Source: Porticoccus sp002341315 (GTDB lineage: Bacteria > Pseudomonadota > Gammaproteobacteria > Pseudomonadales > Porticoccaceae). From it: a DNA stretch of 52,356 nucleotides. The position numbers and the translations under genes were made by a program. Positions 43,795 through 52,356 of the stretch are shown here, piece after piece; within the stretch, counting starts at the first letter, position 1, and the number at the start of each line of letters is the position of its first letter. Under the pieces are notes generated by a model. The model had not been told where the DNA came from and ran no database searches. It saw only the letters and a list, made by a program, of their open reading frames with translations. The stretch is taken from NCBI RefSeq assembly GCF_047634355.1, contig NZ_JBLIAL010000017.1; one strand, given 5' to 3'.

Positions 43795-43818
43795 AGAAAA
43801 CCCGATGAGAGGTTGTGT

Positions 43819-44088
43819 ATGCCGTCAGGAACAGTCAAGTGGTTTAATAATGCTAAGGGCTACGGGTTTATTCTGTCGTCAGATGGCGTGAGTGATGTCT
43901 TTGCCCACTACTCCGCTATCAACATGGAAGGCTATAAAACCTTAAAAGCTGGCCAAGAAGTGTCATTTGATCTCGCCGAGGGCCAAAAAGGCCTGCATGC
44001 TTCCAATATTATGCCTTTGGCCAACCACGAAGAGGTTACCCCGACAGAACCTGAATCCGGTGAACACTTAGAAAATGGAAATAATTAG
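43819..44088 (+). CDS. cspD: Cold-shock-like protein CspD
   Basis: An 89-aa cold-shock domain protein. RNA-binding motifs NAKGYGFI (RNP1) and DVFAHYSAI (RNP2-type) are present, plus a short acidic tail. By place (next to clpS-clpA) it is CspD, which in E. coli binds single-stranded DNA and slows replication in stationary phase. The start ATG 43819 follows GAGAGG. Confidence 0.9.
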   Translation: MPSGTVKWFNNAKGYGFILSSDGVSDVFAHYSAINMEGYKTLKAGQEVSFDLAEGQKGLHASNIMPLANHEEVTPTEPESGEHLENGNN

Positions 44089-44103
44089 TGCCTTCCTGGT
44101 CAT

Positions 44104-44142
44104 AAAAAAACCCCCGTCTCATCCCTGAGCCGGGGGTTTTTA
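44104..44142. terminator. Bidirectional terminator between cspD and icd
   Basis: AAAAAAACCCCCG ... CGGGGGTTTTT with a GC stem and flanking A- and T-runs, so it can stop transcription from both sides. It lies between two convergent genes. Confidence 0.9.
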
Positions 44143-44152
44143 ATAACAAAGC

Positions 44153-45406
44153 TTACATTCTGGCGATCATCGCATCGCCAAATTGGGATGACGATAACAA
44201 GGTTGCACCATCCATGAGACGCTCAAAGTCGTATGTGACCTTTTTCTCGGAAATCGCGCCCTCGATCCCTTTGATTACCAAATCAGCGGCTTCATTCCAG
44301 CCCATGTGCCGAAGCATCATTTCAGCAGAGAGGATCAGTGAGCCGGGGTTAACCTTATCCTGGCCAGCGTATTTGGGTGCAGTACCATGGGTAGCCTCAA
44401 AAATCGCAATATTATCAGAGAGGTTAGCTCCCGGGGCTATGCCGATACCGCCCACCTGGGCAGCAAGCGCATCCGACAGATAGTCACCATTCAAATTAAG
44501 CGTGGCTATGACATCGTATTCAGCCGGACGCAAAAGAACCTGTTGCAACATCGCATCTGCAATCACTTCCTTGATAACAATTTCTTTGCCCGTGTTCGGG
44601 TTCTTCATGACCTGCCAGGGCCCACCATCCAGAGGTTTCGCACCAAACTCATCTCTGGCCACTTCAAAGCCCCAATCGCAAAAAGCACCTTCGGTGAATT
44701 TCATGATATTACCCTTGTGAACCAGGGTGACAGAGGATTTATCCTGATCGATCGCATATTGAATGGCTTTACTGACCAGGCGCTTGGTACCCTGCTCTGA
44801 AACAGGCTTGACACCGATACCACAATTTTCCGGGAAGCGGATTTTGGTCACGCCCATTTCATTGCGGAGGAAATTAATGACTTTTTTGGCTTCATCAGTG
44901 CCTGCACGCCACTCGATGCCTGCGTAAATATCTTCCGAATTTTCCCGGAAGATGCACATGTCCACTTCACCTGGTTTTTTCACCGGTGAAGGAACACCCT
45001 GGAACCAGCGAACCGGGCGCTGACAAACATACAAGTCGAGTTCCTGACGCAGAGCCACGTTCAATGAGCGAAAGCCTCCACCCACCGGCGTTGTCAATGG
45101 CCCCTTGATTGAAACACTAAACTCTCTGATGGCATCCAGCGTCTCGGCGGGAAACCAGTCGCCATCATAAATTTCTGCAGCTTTCTCGCCGCAATAAACT
45201 TCCATCCAGGAAATTTTCTTGCTCCCTGCGTAGGCTTTTTCAACGGCAGCATCGACAACCTTGATCATCACTGGCGAGATATCTACACCGATACCGTCAC
45301 CTTCGATGAACGGAATAATGGGGTTGCTGGGAACATTAAGAGAATAATCGGAATTGACTGTAATTTTTTCACCATCAGTTGGTATCTGGATGTGCTGATA
45401 TCCCAT
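44153..45406 (-). CDS. icd: NADP-dependent isocitrate dehydrogenase
   Basis: TCA-cycle enzyme of the E. coli type. 417 aa. The substrate/phosphorylation segment GPLTTPVGGGFRSLNVALRQ (Ser of AceK regulation), MCIFRENSEDIYAGIEWRAG, and the NADP-specific C-terminal region are present. The start at 45406 (MGYQHIQIP) has a GGAG ribosome site 6 nt before it; an ATG four codons earlier is less likely. It is divergent from rluE over 183 bp. Confidence 0.95.
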   Translation of the reverse strand: MGYQHIQIPTDGEKITVNSDYSLNVPSNPIIPFIEGDGIGVDISPVMIKVVDAAVEKAYAGSKKISWMEVYCGEKAAEIYDGDWFPAETLDAIREFSVSIKGPLTTPVGGGFRSLNVALRQELDLYVCQRPVRWFQGVPSPVKKPGEVDMCIFRENSEDIYAGIEWRAGTDEAKKVINFLRNEMGVTKIRFPENCGIGVKPVSEQGTKRLVSKAIQYAIDQDKSSVTLVHKGNIMKFTEGAFCDWGFEVARDEFGAKPLDGGPWQVMKNPNTGKEIVIKEVIADAMLQQVLLRPAEYDVIATLNLNGDYLSDALAAQVGGIGIAPGANLSDNIAIFEATHGTAPKYAGQDKVNPGSLILSAEMMLRHMGWNEAADLVIKGIEGAISEKKVTYDFERLMDGATLLSSSQFGDAMIARM

Positions 45407-45589
45407 TGTTGGCTCCATATGTTGGGTAGGTTACTAGTGCGTTATTGTAGGGTTTGAAACAAATAATTCTTGGTTTTATTGTTGTATATCTTTAGAAACG
45501 CATAAGATGTTATCACAAACACATGTGCTCTTGTAGTTGATTTACATAGCTTCAGGGCATTTTAGTCTCAAAAAATATGCATCCAATCC

Positions 45590-46177
45590 ATGGCCAATCT
45601 CCTGCTCTTCAATAAACCCTATGGTGTCTTGAGCCAGTTCTCTGATTGTGACGGGCACCCGGGTCTGGGGCATTACCTGAAGCAACCAGACATTTATGCT
45701 GCTGGACGGTTGGACCATGACTCAGAAGGTCTGCTCCTGTTAACAGATGACGGCAAATTACAAGCAATCATCAGCAATCCGAGATACAAACTGAAAAAGA
45801 CTTACTGGGCTCAGGTCGAGGGCGAAATAACACAACCTGCATTGGCTCAACTGGTGCGGGGCGTGAAGCTGGGGGACGGCATCACTCGGCCCGCCTCAGC
45901 CAAACTGATCGAACCACCCCGACTCTGGACACGAAATCCGCCCATAAGGCAACGGCAGAATCAACCTACCAGTTGGATAGAACTGCAAATTTCAGAAGGC
46001 AAAAACAGACAGGTACGCAGGATGACTGCAGCAACCGGCTTCCCCACACTGAGACTGATCAGGGTTGCCATTGGTAACTGGGCACTTGGGAGCCTACTGC
46101 CGGGACAATACCGCTGGGAAACCATTCATCTACCTACCACAAAACCCCAAAGGCAACCTCCAAAGAGGCCGAAATAA
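45590..46177 (+). CDS. rluE: 23S rRNA pseudouridine synthase RluE
   Basis: Predicted to modify U2457 of 23S rRNA. 195 aa without an S4 domain, as RluE should be. The catalytic Asp lies in AGRLDHDSEGLLLLTDDG; the KLKKTYWAQVEG and SEGKNRQVRRMTAATGFP motifs follow. The stop overlaps the nudJ start by 1 nt (TAATG). Confidence 0.92.
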   Translation: MANLLLFNKPYGVLSQFSDCDGHPGLGHYLKQPDIYAAGRLDHDSEGLLLLTDDGKLQAIISNPRYKLKKTYWAQVEGEITQPALAQLVRGVKLGDGITRPASAKLIEPPRLWTRNPPIRQRQNQPTSWIELQISEGKNRQVRRMTAATGFPTLRLIRVAIGNWALGSLLPGQYRWETIHLPTTKPQRQPPKRPK

Positions 46178-46620
46178 TGGATCAAATTCATCTGACGGTA
46201 GCCGTGGTTGTAAAACGTGAGCACCACTTTCTTATGGTCAGGGAAATTCGCAATGGACTCGAGCTATACAACCAGCCCGCCGGGCATGTTGAACCCGGAG
46301 AGACGCCCATTGAAGCCGCCATCAGAGAAACGTTAGAAGAAACTACCTGGCATGTTGTACCCACCGCCATCATCAGCTTTACTACCTTTCGGGCACCCGC
46401 AAACGACACAACCTACTACCGTCTGGCTTTTGCGGCAGATGCTGATCGACTAGACCCGCTACAGGTTATCGATCCGGATATAGAGGAAGCGATGTGGCTG
46501 ACTTATGAAGAAATACTACAAAAAAGACAACAACTGCGAAGTCCCATGGTTCTCGAAGCAATCGAGGATTACCGAAGAGGCGTCTTCTATTCATTGGATT
46601 TACTGAAAACTCACCGGTAA
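46177..46620 (+). CDS. nudJ: Nudix hydrolase NudJ
   Basis: Phosphatase of the NudJ type, acting on HMP-PP and nucleoside tri- or diphosphates. 147 aa. The Nudix box reads GHVEPGETPIEAAIRETLEE then TTW: the REXXEE core is intact but the usual Gly near the end is Thr. It overlaps rluE by 1 nt and is followed by mnmA 13 nt later; nudJ next to mnmA is the conserved order. Confidence 0.88.
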   Translation: MDQIHLTVAVVVKREHHFLMVREIRNGLELYNQPAGHVEPGETPIEAAIRETLEETTWHVVPTAIISFTTFRAPANDTTYYRLAFAADADRLDPLQVIDPDIEEAMWLTYEEILQKRQQLRSPMVLEAIEDYRRGVFYSLDLLKTHR

Positions 46621-46633
46621 AATCCGCTCCCCT

Positions 46634-47743
46634 ATGAACTCACCAAAAAAAGTCATTGTCGGCATGTCCGGCGGCGTAGACTCTTCTGTCACTGCTTTGT
46701 TGTTGCAACAGCAGGGGTTTGATGTGGAAGGTCTGTTCATGAAGAACTGGGATGAGGATGATGGCACCGATTACTGCACTGCCCGCCAGGATCTCAATGA
46801 CGCCCAGGCTGTTGCAGATTCACTAAACATCCACCTCCATACCGCCAATTTCGCTGCGGAATACTGGGACAACGTTTTTGAGTACTTTTTGGCCGAGTAC
46901 AAAGCCGGTCGCACACCAAACCCCGATGTCCTCTGTAACCGCGAAATCAAGTTCAAGACATTTCTCGACTACTCCCGCATTCTTGGCGCCGAGGCTATCG
47001 CCACAGGCCACTACGCAAGGCGTCTTGACAGCGATGGGCAAACCTTTCTATTGAAAGGGCTGGACAACAACAAAGATCAGAGTTATTTCCTGCACGCTGT
47101 TGATGAGGCCGCTTTCTGTCAATCGCTGTTTCCCCTCGGCGAACTTGAAAAGCCGACCGTGCGGGCTCTTGCTGAACAACATGGTCTGGCTACAGCAAAG
47201 AAGCGGGACTCCACCGGCATCTGCTTTATCGGCGAACGTCGTTTCAAGGATTTTCTCGAGCAATACATACCGGCACAACCCGGCGATATCGAAAACCCCG
47301 AGGGCATCGTTGTCGGTATCCATCAAGGCTTGATGTACCATACGCTGGGACAACGTCAGGGGTTAGGCATTGGCGGTCTCCGAGGTGCCACAGATGACCC
47401 CTGGTATGTGGTGGGCAAAGACCTACCCAGAAACGTACTGATTGTCGCCCAGGGTGCGGAGCACCCGCTCTTGTACAGTGACAGCTTGAGTACTGCTGAA
47501 GTCCACTGGATCAACGGATTACCCACCCACAATCAATTCCGATGCAAAGCCAAGGTTCGCTACCGACAGGCCGATCAGGGGTGCATCGTCACGAAGAGAG
47601 ACGATGGCTATCAAATCCTGTTTGATGAGCGACAACGGGCCGTCACCCCCGGACAATCCGTGGTGTTTTACGATGGAGAGATTTGTATGGGTGGTGGAGT
47701 CATCAATCACACATGGAACTCAACTGAGTCGTTATGCTGCTAA
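46634..47743 (+). CDS. mnmA: tRNA-specific 2-thiouridylase MnmA
   Basis: Thiolates U34 of tRNA-Lys, -Glu and -Gln using sulfur relayed from IscS and TusABCDE. 369 aa. The PP-loop is GMSGGVDSSVTALLL; the catalytic cysteines lie in NPDVLCNREIKF and STGICFIGERRF. It overlaps hflD by 10 nt. Confidence 0.96.
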   Translation: MNSPKKVIVGMSGGVDSSVTALLLQQQGFDVEGLFMKNWDEDDGTDYCTARQDLNDAQAVADSLNIHLHTANFAAEYWDNVFEYFLAEYKAGRTPNPDVLCNREIKFKTFLDYSRILGAEAIATGHYARRLDSDGQTFLLKGLDNNKDQSYFLHAVDEAAFCQSLFPLGELEKPTVRALAEQHGLATAKKRDSTGICFIGERRFKDFLEQYIPAQPGDIENPEGIVVGIHQGLMYHTLGQRQGLGIGGLRGATDDPWYVVGKDLPRNVLIVAQGAEHPLLYSDSLSTAEVHWINGLPTHNQFRCKAKVRYRQADQGCIVTKRDDGYQILFDERQRAVTPGQSVVFYDGEICMGGGVINHTWNSTESLCC

Positions 47744-48360
47744 AGAAACCTACAAAAGATCAGATGATTGCACTCAGTGGTGTGTTTCAGGCTTGTCAAC
47801 TGGTCGAGACACTGGCAAAAACCGGGTCAATCCCCACCGATCGTTTTCAAGTCTGTATCGAGAGCCTGTTTCAGCAAAACCCGGATAGCACCGAACAGGT
47901 ATTCGGCTCAGTAGATAATCTCCAGCTGGGCATGGAAACCCTGCAGGAACTACTGACACTACAGACAACCGCCAAGCAGTCCGACACGCTACGTTACGCC
48001 GTGGGCGTCATCCATCTATCCAGAAAACTGCTAAACAATAAAACTATGATCAACATGATCGGAGAGCGGCTGGAACAGGCCGATCGCCAGGCAACCCACT
48101 TCTCTTCAGTCAGTCATACCAACGTCATTGCGAACCTGGCCCAGATCTATCAGGACAGCATCAGTACATTCCGCTATCGCATTCAGGTAAATGGCTATGC
48201 GGGATACCTGCAGCAGGACTCTATTGCTCAACGAATACGCTGCCTGCTTTTTGCCGGCATCAGGGCAGCCATTCTGTGGCATCAACTGGGTGGCAAACGC
48301 TATCACTTGATTTTCAGCCGCAAGCAGCTTCTCTCTCAACTCCACGCCCTGCGCACCTAG
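47734..48360 (+). CDS. hflD: High-frequency lysogenization protein HflD
   Basis: Peripheral membrane helical protein, known in E. coli to affect lambda lysogeny through CII. 208 aa. DQMIALSGVFQACQLVETLA and the C-terminal IRCLLFAGIRAAILWHQLGG are family signatures. Overlap with mnmA by 10 nt and purB after 90 bp match the standard mnmA-hflD-purB order. Confidence 0.93.
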   Translation: MLLKKPTKDQMIALSGVFQACQLVETLAKTGSIPTDRFQVCIESLFQQNPDSTEQVFGSVDNLQLGMETLQELLTLQTTAKQSDTLRYAVGVIHLSRKLLNNKTMINMIGERLEQADRQATHFSSVSHTNVIANLAQIYQDSISTFRYRIQVNGYAGYLQQDSIAQRIRCLLFAGIRAAILWHQLGGKRYHLIFSRKQLLSQLHALRT

Positions 48361-48450
48361 CGCTTTAAAACAATCAGTAACTTTCCCTGAAAACCCCAAC
48401 TATTTCGGGTAAAATCTGCGGATTTCCTGACCCGGACACTAGATAACCTC

Positions 48451-49818
48451 ATGAACCTTTCCGAACTTACTGCCATTTCCCCTATTGATGGTCGCTACAG
48501 CAGAAAAACCGAGCCACTACGGGTGGCATTCAGTGAATTTGGTTTAATCAAACACCGCGTGACCGTGGAAGTTCGCTGGTTACAACAGCTAGCATCCCAT
48601 CCGGAGCTGAAGGAAATCCCGCCATTTTCAGATAGCGCCAACGAGGTACTGAATCAGTTGGTGGAAAATTTTGATGAGCAGAAAGCCGAAAGAATCAAAG
48701 AGATAGAGCGCACCACCAACCATGATGTAAAAGCGGTTGAATACTTTATCAAGGAATCCATCGCAACAAATCCGGAGTTACTGGCGGTATCAGAATTTGT
48801 CCACTTTGCCTGTACGTCCGAGGATATCAACAACATCGCCCATGCGCTGATGTTGAAGGAAGGTCGCGATCAAATCCTGCTGCCACAGGTTGGCCAGATT
48901 GTGCACCAACTTAGCGAATTGGCCCACCGTTATGCCGATGTCCCCATGCTGGCTCGCACCCATGGACAGACCGCCTCCCCGACTACGATTGGCAAGGAGA
49001 TCGCCAATGTTGTCTACCGGATAACGCGACAACTCTCGCAGATTCGGCAGGTATCGTTGATGGCAAAAATTAACGGTGCCGTTGGCAACTACAACGCGCA
49101 TCTGTCCGCTTACCCAACCGTGGACTGGGCAAGCAATGCAGAAACGTTCATTACAGGCCTGGGGCTGGAGTGGAATCCCTATACCACTCAAATTGAACCA
49201 CACGACTACATTGCAGAACTGTTTGATGCGATAGCCCGGCTCAATACTATCCTGATCGACTTCAACCGCGATATCTGGGGCTATATTTCTCTCGGCTACT
49301 TCAAACAGAAAACCATTGCCGGAGAAGTGGGTTCTTCAACCATGCCACATAAGGTAAACCCGATAGATTTCGAGAATGCCGAGGGCAATCTGGGCATTGC
49401 CAACGCCATCTTTACCCACCTGGCACAAAAGCTGCCGATTTCCCGCTGGCAAAGGGATCTCACCGATTCCACCGTACTGCGCAATATGGGTGTGGGTTTC
49501 GGATACAGTCTGATTGCCTATCAGTCAACATTAAAGGGTATTGGTAAACTGGAACTGAATCAGCTGCGCTTAGAGGCTGATCTCGATGGTGCATGGGAGG
49601 TTCTTGCCGAACCGGTACAAACCGTAATGCGGCGTTACAATATTCCGGAGCCCTACGAAAAACTGAAAGCCCTGACACGCGGGCAGGCGATCACGCGGGA
49701 AGCCATTCAGGCATTTGTCGACACACTGGATATCCCTGAAATGGCCAAAACTGAACTGCTCGCTTTAACACCCTCCAATTACATTGGCAGCGCCCCCACT
49801 CAGGCGAAAGCGATCTAA
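48451..49818 (+). CDS. purB: Adenylosuccinate lyase
   Basis: Two steps of purine synthesis (SAICAR to AICAR and adenylosuccinate to AMP). 455 aa. The fumarase-superfamily signature is GSSTMPHKVNPIDFENAEGN, with TSEDINNIAHALML and ARTHGQTASPTTIGKE also present. The E. coli-type N-terminus LSELTAISPIDGRYSRKTEP is complete. Confidence 0.96.
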   Translation: MNLSELTAISPIDGRYSRKTEPLRVAFSEFGLIKHRVTVEVRWLQQLASHPELKEIPPFSDSANEVLNQLVENFDEQKAERIKEIERTTNHDVKAVEYFIKESIATNPELLAVSEFVHFACTSEDINNIAHALMLKEGRDQILLPQVGQIVHQLSELAHRYADVPMLARTHGQTASPTTIGKEIANVVYRITRQLSQIRQVSLMAKINGAVGNYNAHLSAYPTVDWASNAETFITGLGLEWNPYTTQIEPHDYIAELFDAIARLNTILIDFNRDIWGYISLGYFKQKTIAGEVGSSTMPHKVNPIDFENAEGNLGIANAIFTHLAQKLPISRWQRDLTDSTVLRNMGVGFGYSLIAYQSTLKGIGKLELNQLRLEADLDGAWEVLAEPVQTVMRRYNIPEPYEKLKALTRGQAITREAIQAFVDTLDIPEMAKTELLALTPSNYIGSAPTQAKAI

Positions 49819-49885
49819 TTTTTGTCCAGTTTTTTCAGACAGCCCAATTTTTGATGAGTACCACCAGGTTTCAGCGAGGACAGCC

Positions 49886-50824
49886 ATGACCATTCAATCG
49901 ATTCTTGGAAACTTGTCGACTGAGGAGTTTCTCGCTGAATACTGGCAGAAAAAACCGCTACTGATCCGGAATGCCTTCCCTAATTTTGAGTCGCCCCTAA
50001 CGCCCGATGAACTGGCAGGTCTGTCTCTAGAAGAAGAGGTGGAATCGCGCATTGTCTTTGAAAAAGGTGAGTCTGGCCCCTGGGAACTTCAGCATGGACC
50101 TTTTGATGAGAGTATTTTTGCTCAATTGCCTGAAAGCTGCTGGAGTCTTCTGGTCCAGGGCGCCGATCTGTGGGTGCCCGAAGTCAAGGCTTTGCTGCCC
50201 TACTTCAATTTTCTACCGCCCTGGCGAGTCGAAGACGTCATGGTCAGTTATGCCCCGGCCGGCGGTAGCGTCGGCCCCCACTTCGACTATTATGATGTGT
50301 TTCTTCTGCAGGGTCAGGGACAGCGTCGTTGGCAGATTGGCAAATTCTGCGATAAACAATCACCGCTTATAACCGGCACACCGCTTCGAATCCTGCAGAC
50401 CTTTGATGTAGTGGATGAATGGATCCTTCAGCCGGGCGACATGCTTTATCTGCCTCCGGGGATTTCCCATTGGGGGGTTGCAGAAAATGATTGCCTTACC
50501 TACTCAATCGGTTTCAGGTCCCCATCGCTCACCGATATGCTTGATGACCTCACTACAGAACTGATGACCCAGGGGAACAGCTGCTACTACCGGGACCCAC
50601 CCCTTACGCCTGGCATGGCAACTGAAGCGATTGATCCTGCATTCATCGAGCAGGTGCAGGCCATGCTCAGGGAAATGACGGAGGATAAAACATTGCTGGG
50701 CGACTGGTTTGCCCGCTACATGACCGCACCGAAGTACCCGGAATTGGTCGATGAAGCGGACGTTGATCGACGCGCCACGATTGATGGAAGACATTATTTG
50801 AACGGAGAACAGGTCGATAAATAG
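49886..50824 (+). CDS. roxA: 2-oxoglutarate-dependent ribosomal oxygenase RoxA (YcfD), short C-terminus
   Basis: Hydroxylates an arginine of ribosomal protein uL16 in E. coli. 312 aa from MTIQSILGN at 49886; an upstream in-frame start inside purB is rejected. The JmjC-type iron site is GPHFDYYDVFLLQ (HxD) with the distal His in ISHWGV. YcfD of E. coli is about 373 aa: after the iron domain it has a dimer helix and a winged helix. Here the protein stops after HYLNGEQVDK, so most of the winged helix is missing, and the convergent ggt gene ends 34 nt later. Confidence 0.85.
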   Translation: MTIQSILGNLSTEEFLAEYWQKKPLLIRNAFPNFESPLTPDELAGLSLEEEVESRIVFEKGESGPWELQHGPFDESIFAQLPESCWSLLVQGADLWVPEVKALLPYFNFLPPWRVEDVMVSYAPAGGSVGPHFDYYDVFLLQGQGQRRWQIGKFCDKQSPLITGTPLRILQTFDVVDEWILQPGDMLYLPPGISHWGVAENDCLTYSIGFRSPSLTDMLDDLTTELMTQGNSCYYRDPPLTPGMATEAIDPAFIEQVQAMLREMTEDKTLLGDWFARYMTAPKYPELVDEADVDRRATIDGRHYLNGEQVDK

Positions 50825-50858
50825 CGCACCACCTTCGGCTTGCTGACAGTCACTTGCA

Positions 50859-52356
50859 TTACTTGTCGATAGCAACGCCGCCACCGGGCCAACGGGTATC
50901 GGTCACGCCTGAACGACGACCACTCTTTTCAGCAACAGCCTGAACTTTGCCCAGCACACGGGTGTGAGGAGATGTTTCATGCCCCATTTCTTCAAGTATT
51001 CGGATAGTATCGGGGCTAATACCTCGCTCAAACACAACCTGGTCAGGCAACCATTGATGATGAATACGGGGTACCGCCGCAGCTTCGGCAATATTCATAT
51101 CAAAATCGAGATGATTGAGAATATGCTGCAGCACCACCGTGATAATGGTGCTACCCCCCGGGCTGCCCGTTGCCATAATCGGTTTTCCATCCTGGAATAC
51201 GATCGTCGGCGTCATTGAAGACAGCGGCCGCTTTCCCGGACCGATAGCATTGGCTTCTTCACCGGTCAACCCGTAGGCATTGGGCACCCCGGCTTTTGCC
51301 GAGAAATCATCCATTTCATTATTGAGTAGAAACCCTCCGCCCGTCACAGCAATACCACTGCCGTATGAAAAATTCAGTGTATAGGTATTGCTCACTACAT
51401 TGCCCTGCTCATCCCATACGACAAAGTGGGTTGTTTGGGGGCTTTCTTCAGGCACAGCCAAGTGTGGCTGGACGTCCTCCGACCGACTGGCCCTGTTCAG
51501 ATCAATGCCCTTGCGCAACTGTGCTGCGTATTGCTTGTCAATGAGCCGGTCTACTGGAACCGGGTAATAGTCCGGGTCACCAAGGTGTCTGCTGCGGTCA
51601 GCATAGGCGCGCCGCATGGACTCTATCAGCCGATGCAGGTAAGCGGCGCTATTGTGACCATGGGACGCCAAATCCCAGCCCTCCAGTATATTGAGCATCT
51701 GTATGAGATGGATACCGCCGGAGGATGGCGGCGGCATGGAATCAACTCGATATCCACGATAGCTCCCAGATACGGGACGACGCTCAACAACCCGATATTT
51801 GACCAGATCGCGGGCTGTGATCAGCCCATTCCCCCTCGCCATTTCATCGGTAATCAGTTTGGCAACCGGACCGCGATAGAATCCATCGGCACCTCTGGTG
51901 GCGATAAGCTCCAGCGTGGTCGCCAGATCAGCCTGGCGCCATAGGCTGCCAACCTTTAGCGGCCTACCATCTGAGCGAAAAAAATAGTTGGAAGATGCCG
52001 GATGGGACTGTAACCGGGGTGCAGCCTTATCGAGTGAAGCGGCCAGTTCGTGGTTCACAACAAAGCCCTTTCTGGCCAGGGCGATAGCCGGCGCCATAAC
52101 TTTTGACAGGCTCATCGTGCCATAACGTTCAAGAGCGTGAACCAGACCGGCCACTGTCCCGGGGACACCGGCAGCCTGATGGCTAAATCGGGAGAGTGAT
52201 TTATCAACTTCCCCATTGTGGTCAAGAAATTGATCCTGTCGGGCGGCAGCCGGAGCCATTTCACGGTAGTCGATAGCCAGTGTTTTATCTTTCTCGGCCA
52301 GATATACCATCATGAACCCGCCGCCACCGAGATTACCGGCCTGAGGCAGGGTAACA
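50859..52356 (-). CDS. ggt: Gamma-glutamyltransferase (5' end outside the window)
   Basis: Periplasmic heterodimer-forming enzyme that cleaves and transfers gamma-glutamyl groups, e.g. from glutathione. The frame runs open to the window edge: NLGGGGFMMVYLAEKDK lies before the first listed Met, so the start and signal peptide are beyond 52356. The autocleavage/nucleophile Thr is in SPQTTHFVVWDEQGNVVS, and the oxyanion region is GNPGGS-like GSPGGSTIITV. It is convergent with roxA. Confidence 0.94.
   Translation of the reverse strand, partial: VTLPQAGNLGGGGFMMVYLAEKDKTLAIDYREMAPAAARQDQFLDHNGEVDKSLSRFSHQAAGVPGTVAGLVHALERYGTMSLSKVMAPAIALARKGFVVNHELAASLDKAAPRLQSHPASSNYFFRSDGRPLKVGSLWRQADLATTLELIATRGADGFYRGPVAKLITDEMARGNGLITARDLVKYRVVERRPVSGSYRGYRVDSMPPPSSGGIHLIQMLNILEGWDLASHGHNSAAYLHRLIESMRRAYADRSRHLGDPDYYPVPVDRLIDKQYAAQLRKGIDLNRASRSEDVQPHLAVPEESPQTTHFVVWDEQGNVVSNTYTLNFSYGSGIAVTGGGFLLNNEMDDFSAKAGVPNAYGLTGEEANAIGPGKRPLSSMTPTIVFQDGKPIMATGSPGGSTIITVVLQHILNHLDFDMNIAEAAAVPRIHHQWLPDQVVFERGISPDTIRILEEMGHETSPHTRVLGKVQAVAEKSGRRSGVTDTRWPGGGVAIDK

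Noticed and set aside
1..52356. CRISPR arrays, tRNA, rRNA, phage genes, integron attC sites
   Set aside because: No regularly spaced repeats, no recognisable RNA genes, no phage structural genes and no attC-like pairs were seen by eye.

Overview
This window looks like a chromosome segment of a gammaproteobacterium in the broad Pseudomonas/Cellvibrionales/marine group. The main evidence is gene order. The right half runs gor, cysG-serS-crcB-rarA-lolA-ftsK (one minus-strand run), trxB-aat-bpt-infA, clpA-clpS, cspD, icd, rluE-nudJ-mnmA-hflD-purB, which matches the Pseudomonas order closely. The left end has cysM, relA-mazG, adk, hemH. No rRNA, tRNA or CRISPR was seen. The species cannot be named from this sequence.

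Left chromosomal arm (1-15414): cysteine synthesis (cysM), stringent response and NTP clean-up (relA-mazG), adenylate kinase, ferrochelatase, an AlgP/histone H1-like Lys/Ala-rich DNA-binding protein, tsaB-uppP, a beta-hydroxyacid dehydrogenase, apeB, trpS, bioA, an exported DUF547 protein and a pyrE-type phosphoribosyltransferase.

Mobile element (15420-28695, 13,276 bp): a complete Tn3-family transposon. Its 36-bp terminal inverted repeats are identical and it is flanked by a perfect 5-bp target duplication (AGATT), so the insertion looks fairly recent. It carries a 990-aa DDE transposase but no intact resolvase; only the coiled-coil tail of a TnpT/KfrA-like protein remains. The cargo is a layered mercury-resistance region. 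Module A (about 16.2-17.5 kb) is decayed: merR stub, merT with a deletion, intact merP, and an NmerA-like metal-binding domain now joined in frame to a Sel1-repeat protein. An orphan, degenerate mer operator lies near 18.4 kb. Module B (18.7-22.9 kb) holds intact merR, merT, merP, merA (core only, no NmerA), merB and merD, a doubly frameshifted merF, and a frameshifted MerE/MerF chimera. It is followed by a group III truncated haemoglobin, a frameshifted glutamate dehydrogenase and a fatty acid hydroxylase/sterol desaturase. A DUF1232 protein sits at the other end.

Right chromosomal arm (28701-52356): a small DUF1737 protein whose upstream region was hit by the transposon, then the conserved housekeeping run listed above, ending with a 2-oxoglutarate-dependent ribosomal oxygenase (roxA/ycfD) that lacks the usual C-terminus and a gamma-glutamyltransferase cut by the window edge.

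The part most worth a second look is the transposon: pristine ends around heavily remodelled cargo, two transporters that each lost the mercury-binding Cys pair, two genes broken at G7 runs, a chimeric transporter, an NmerA-Sel1 fusion, and a globin/GDH/hydroxylase trio that I do not recognise as standard mer cargo.
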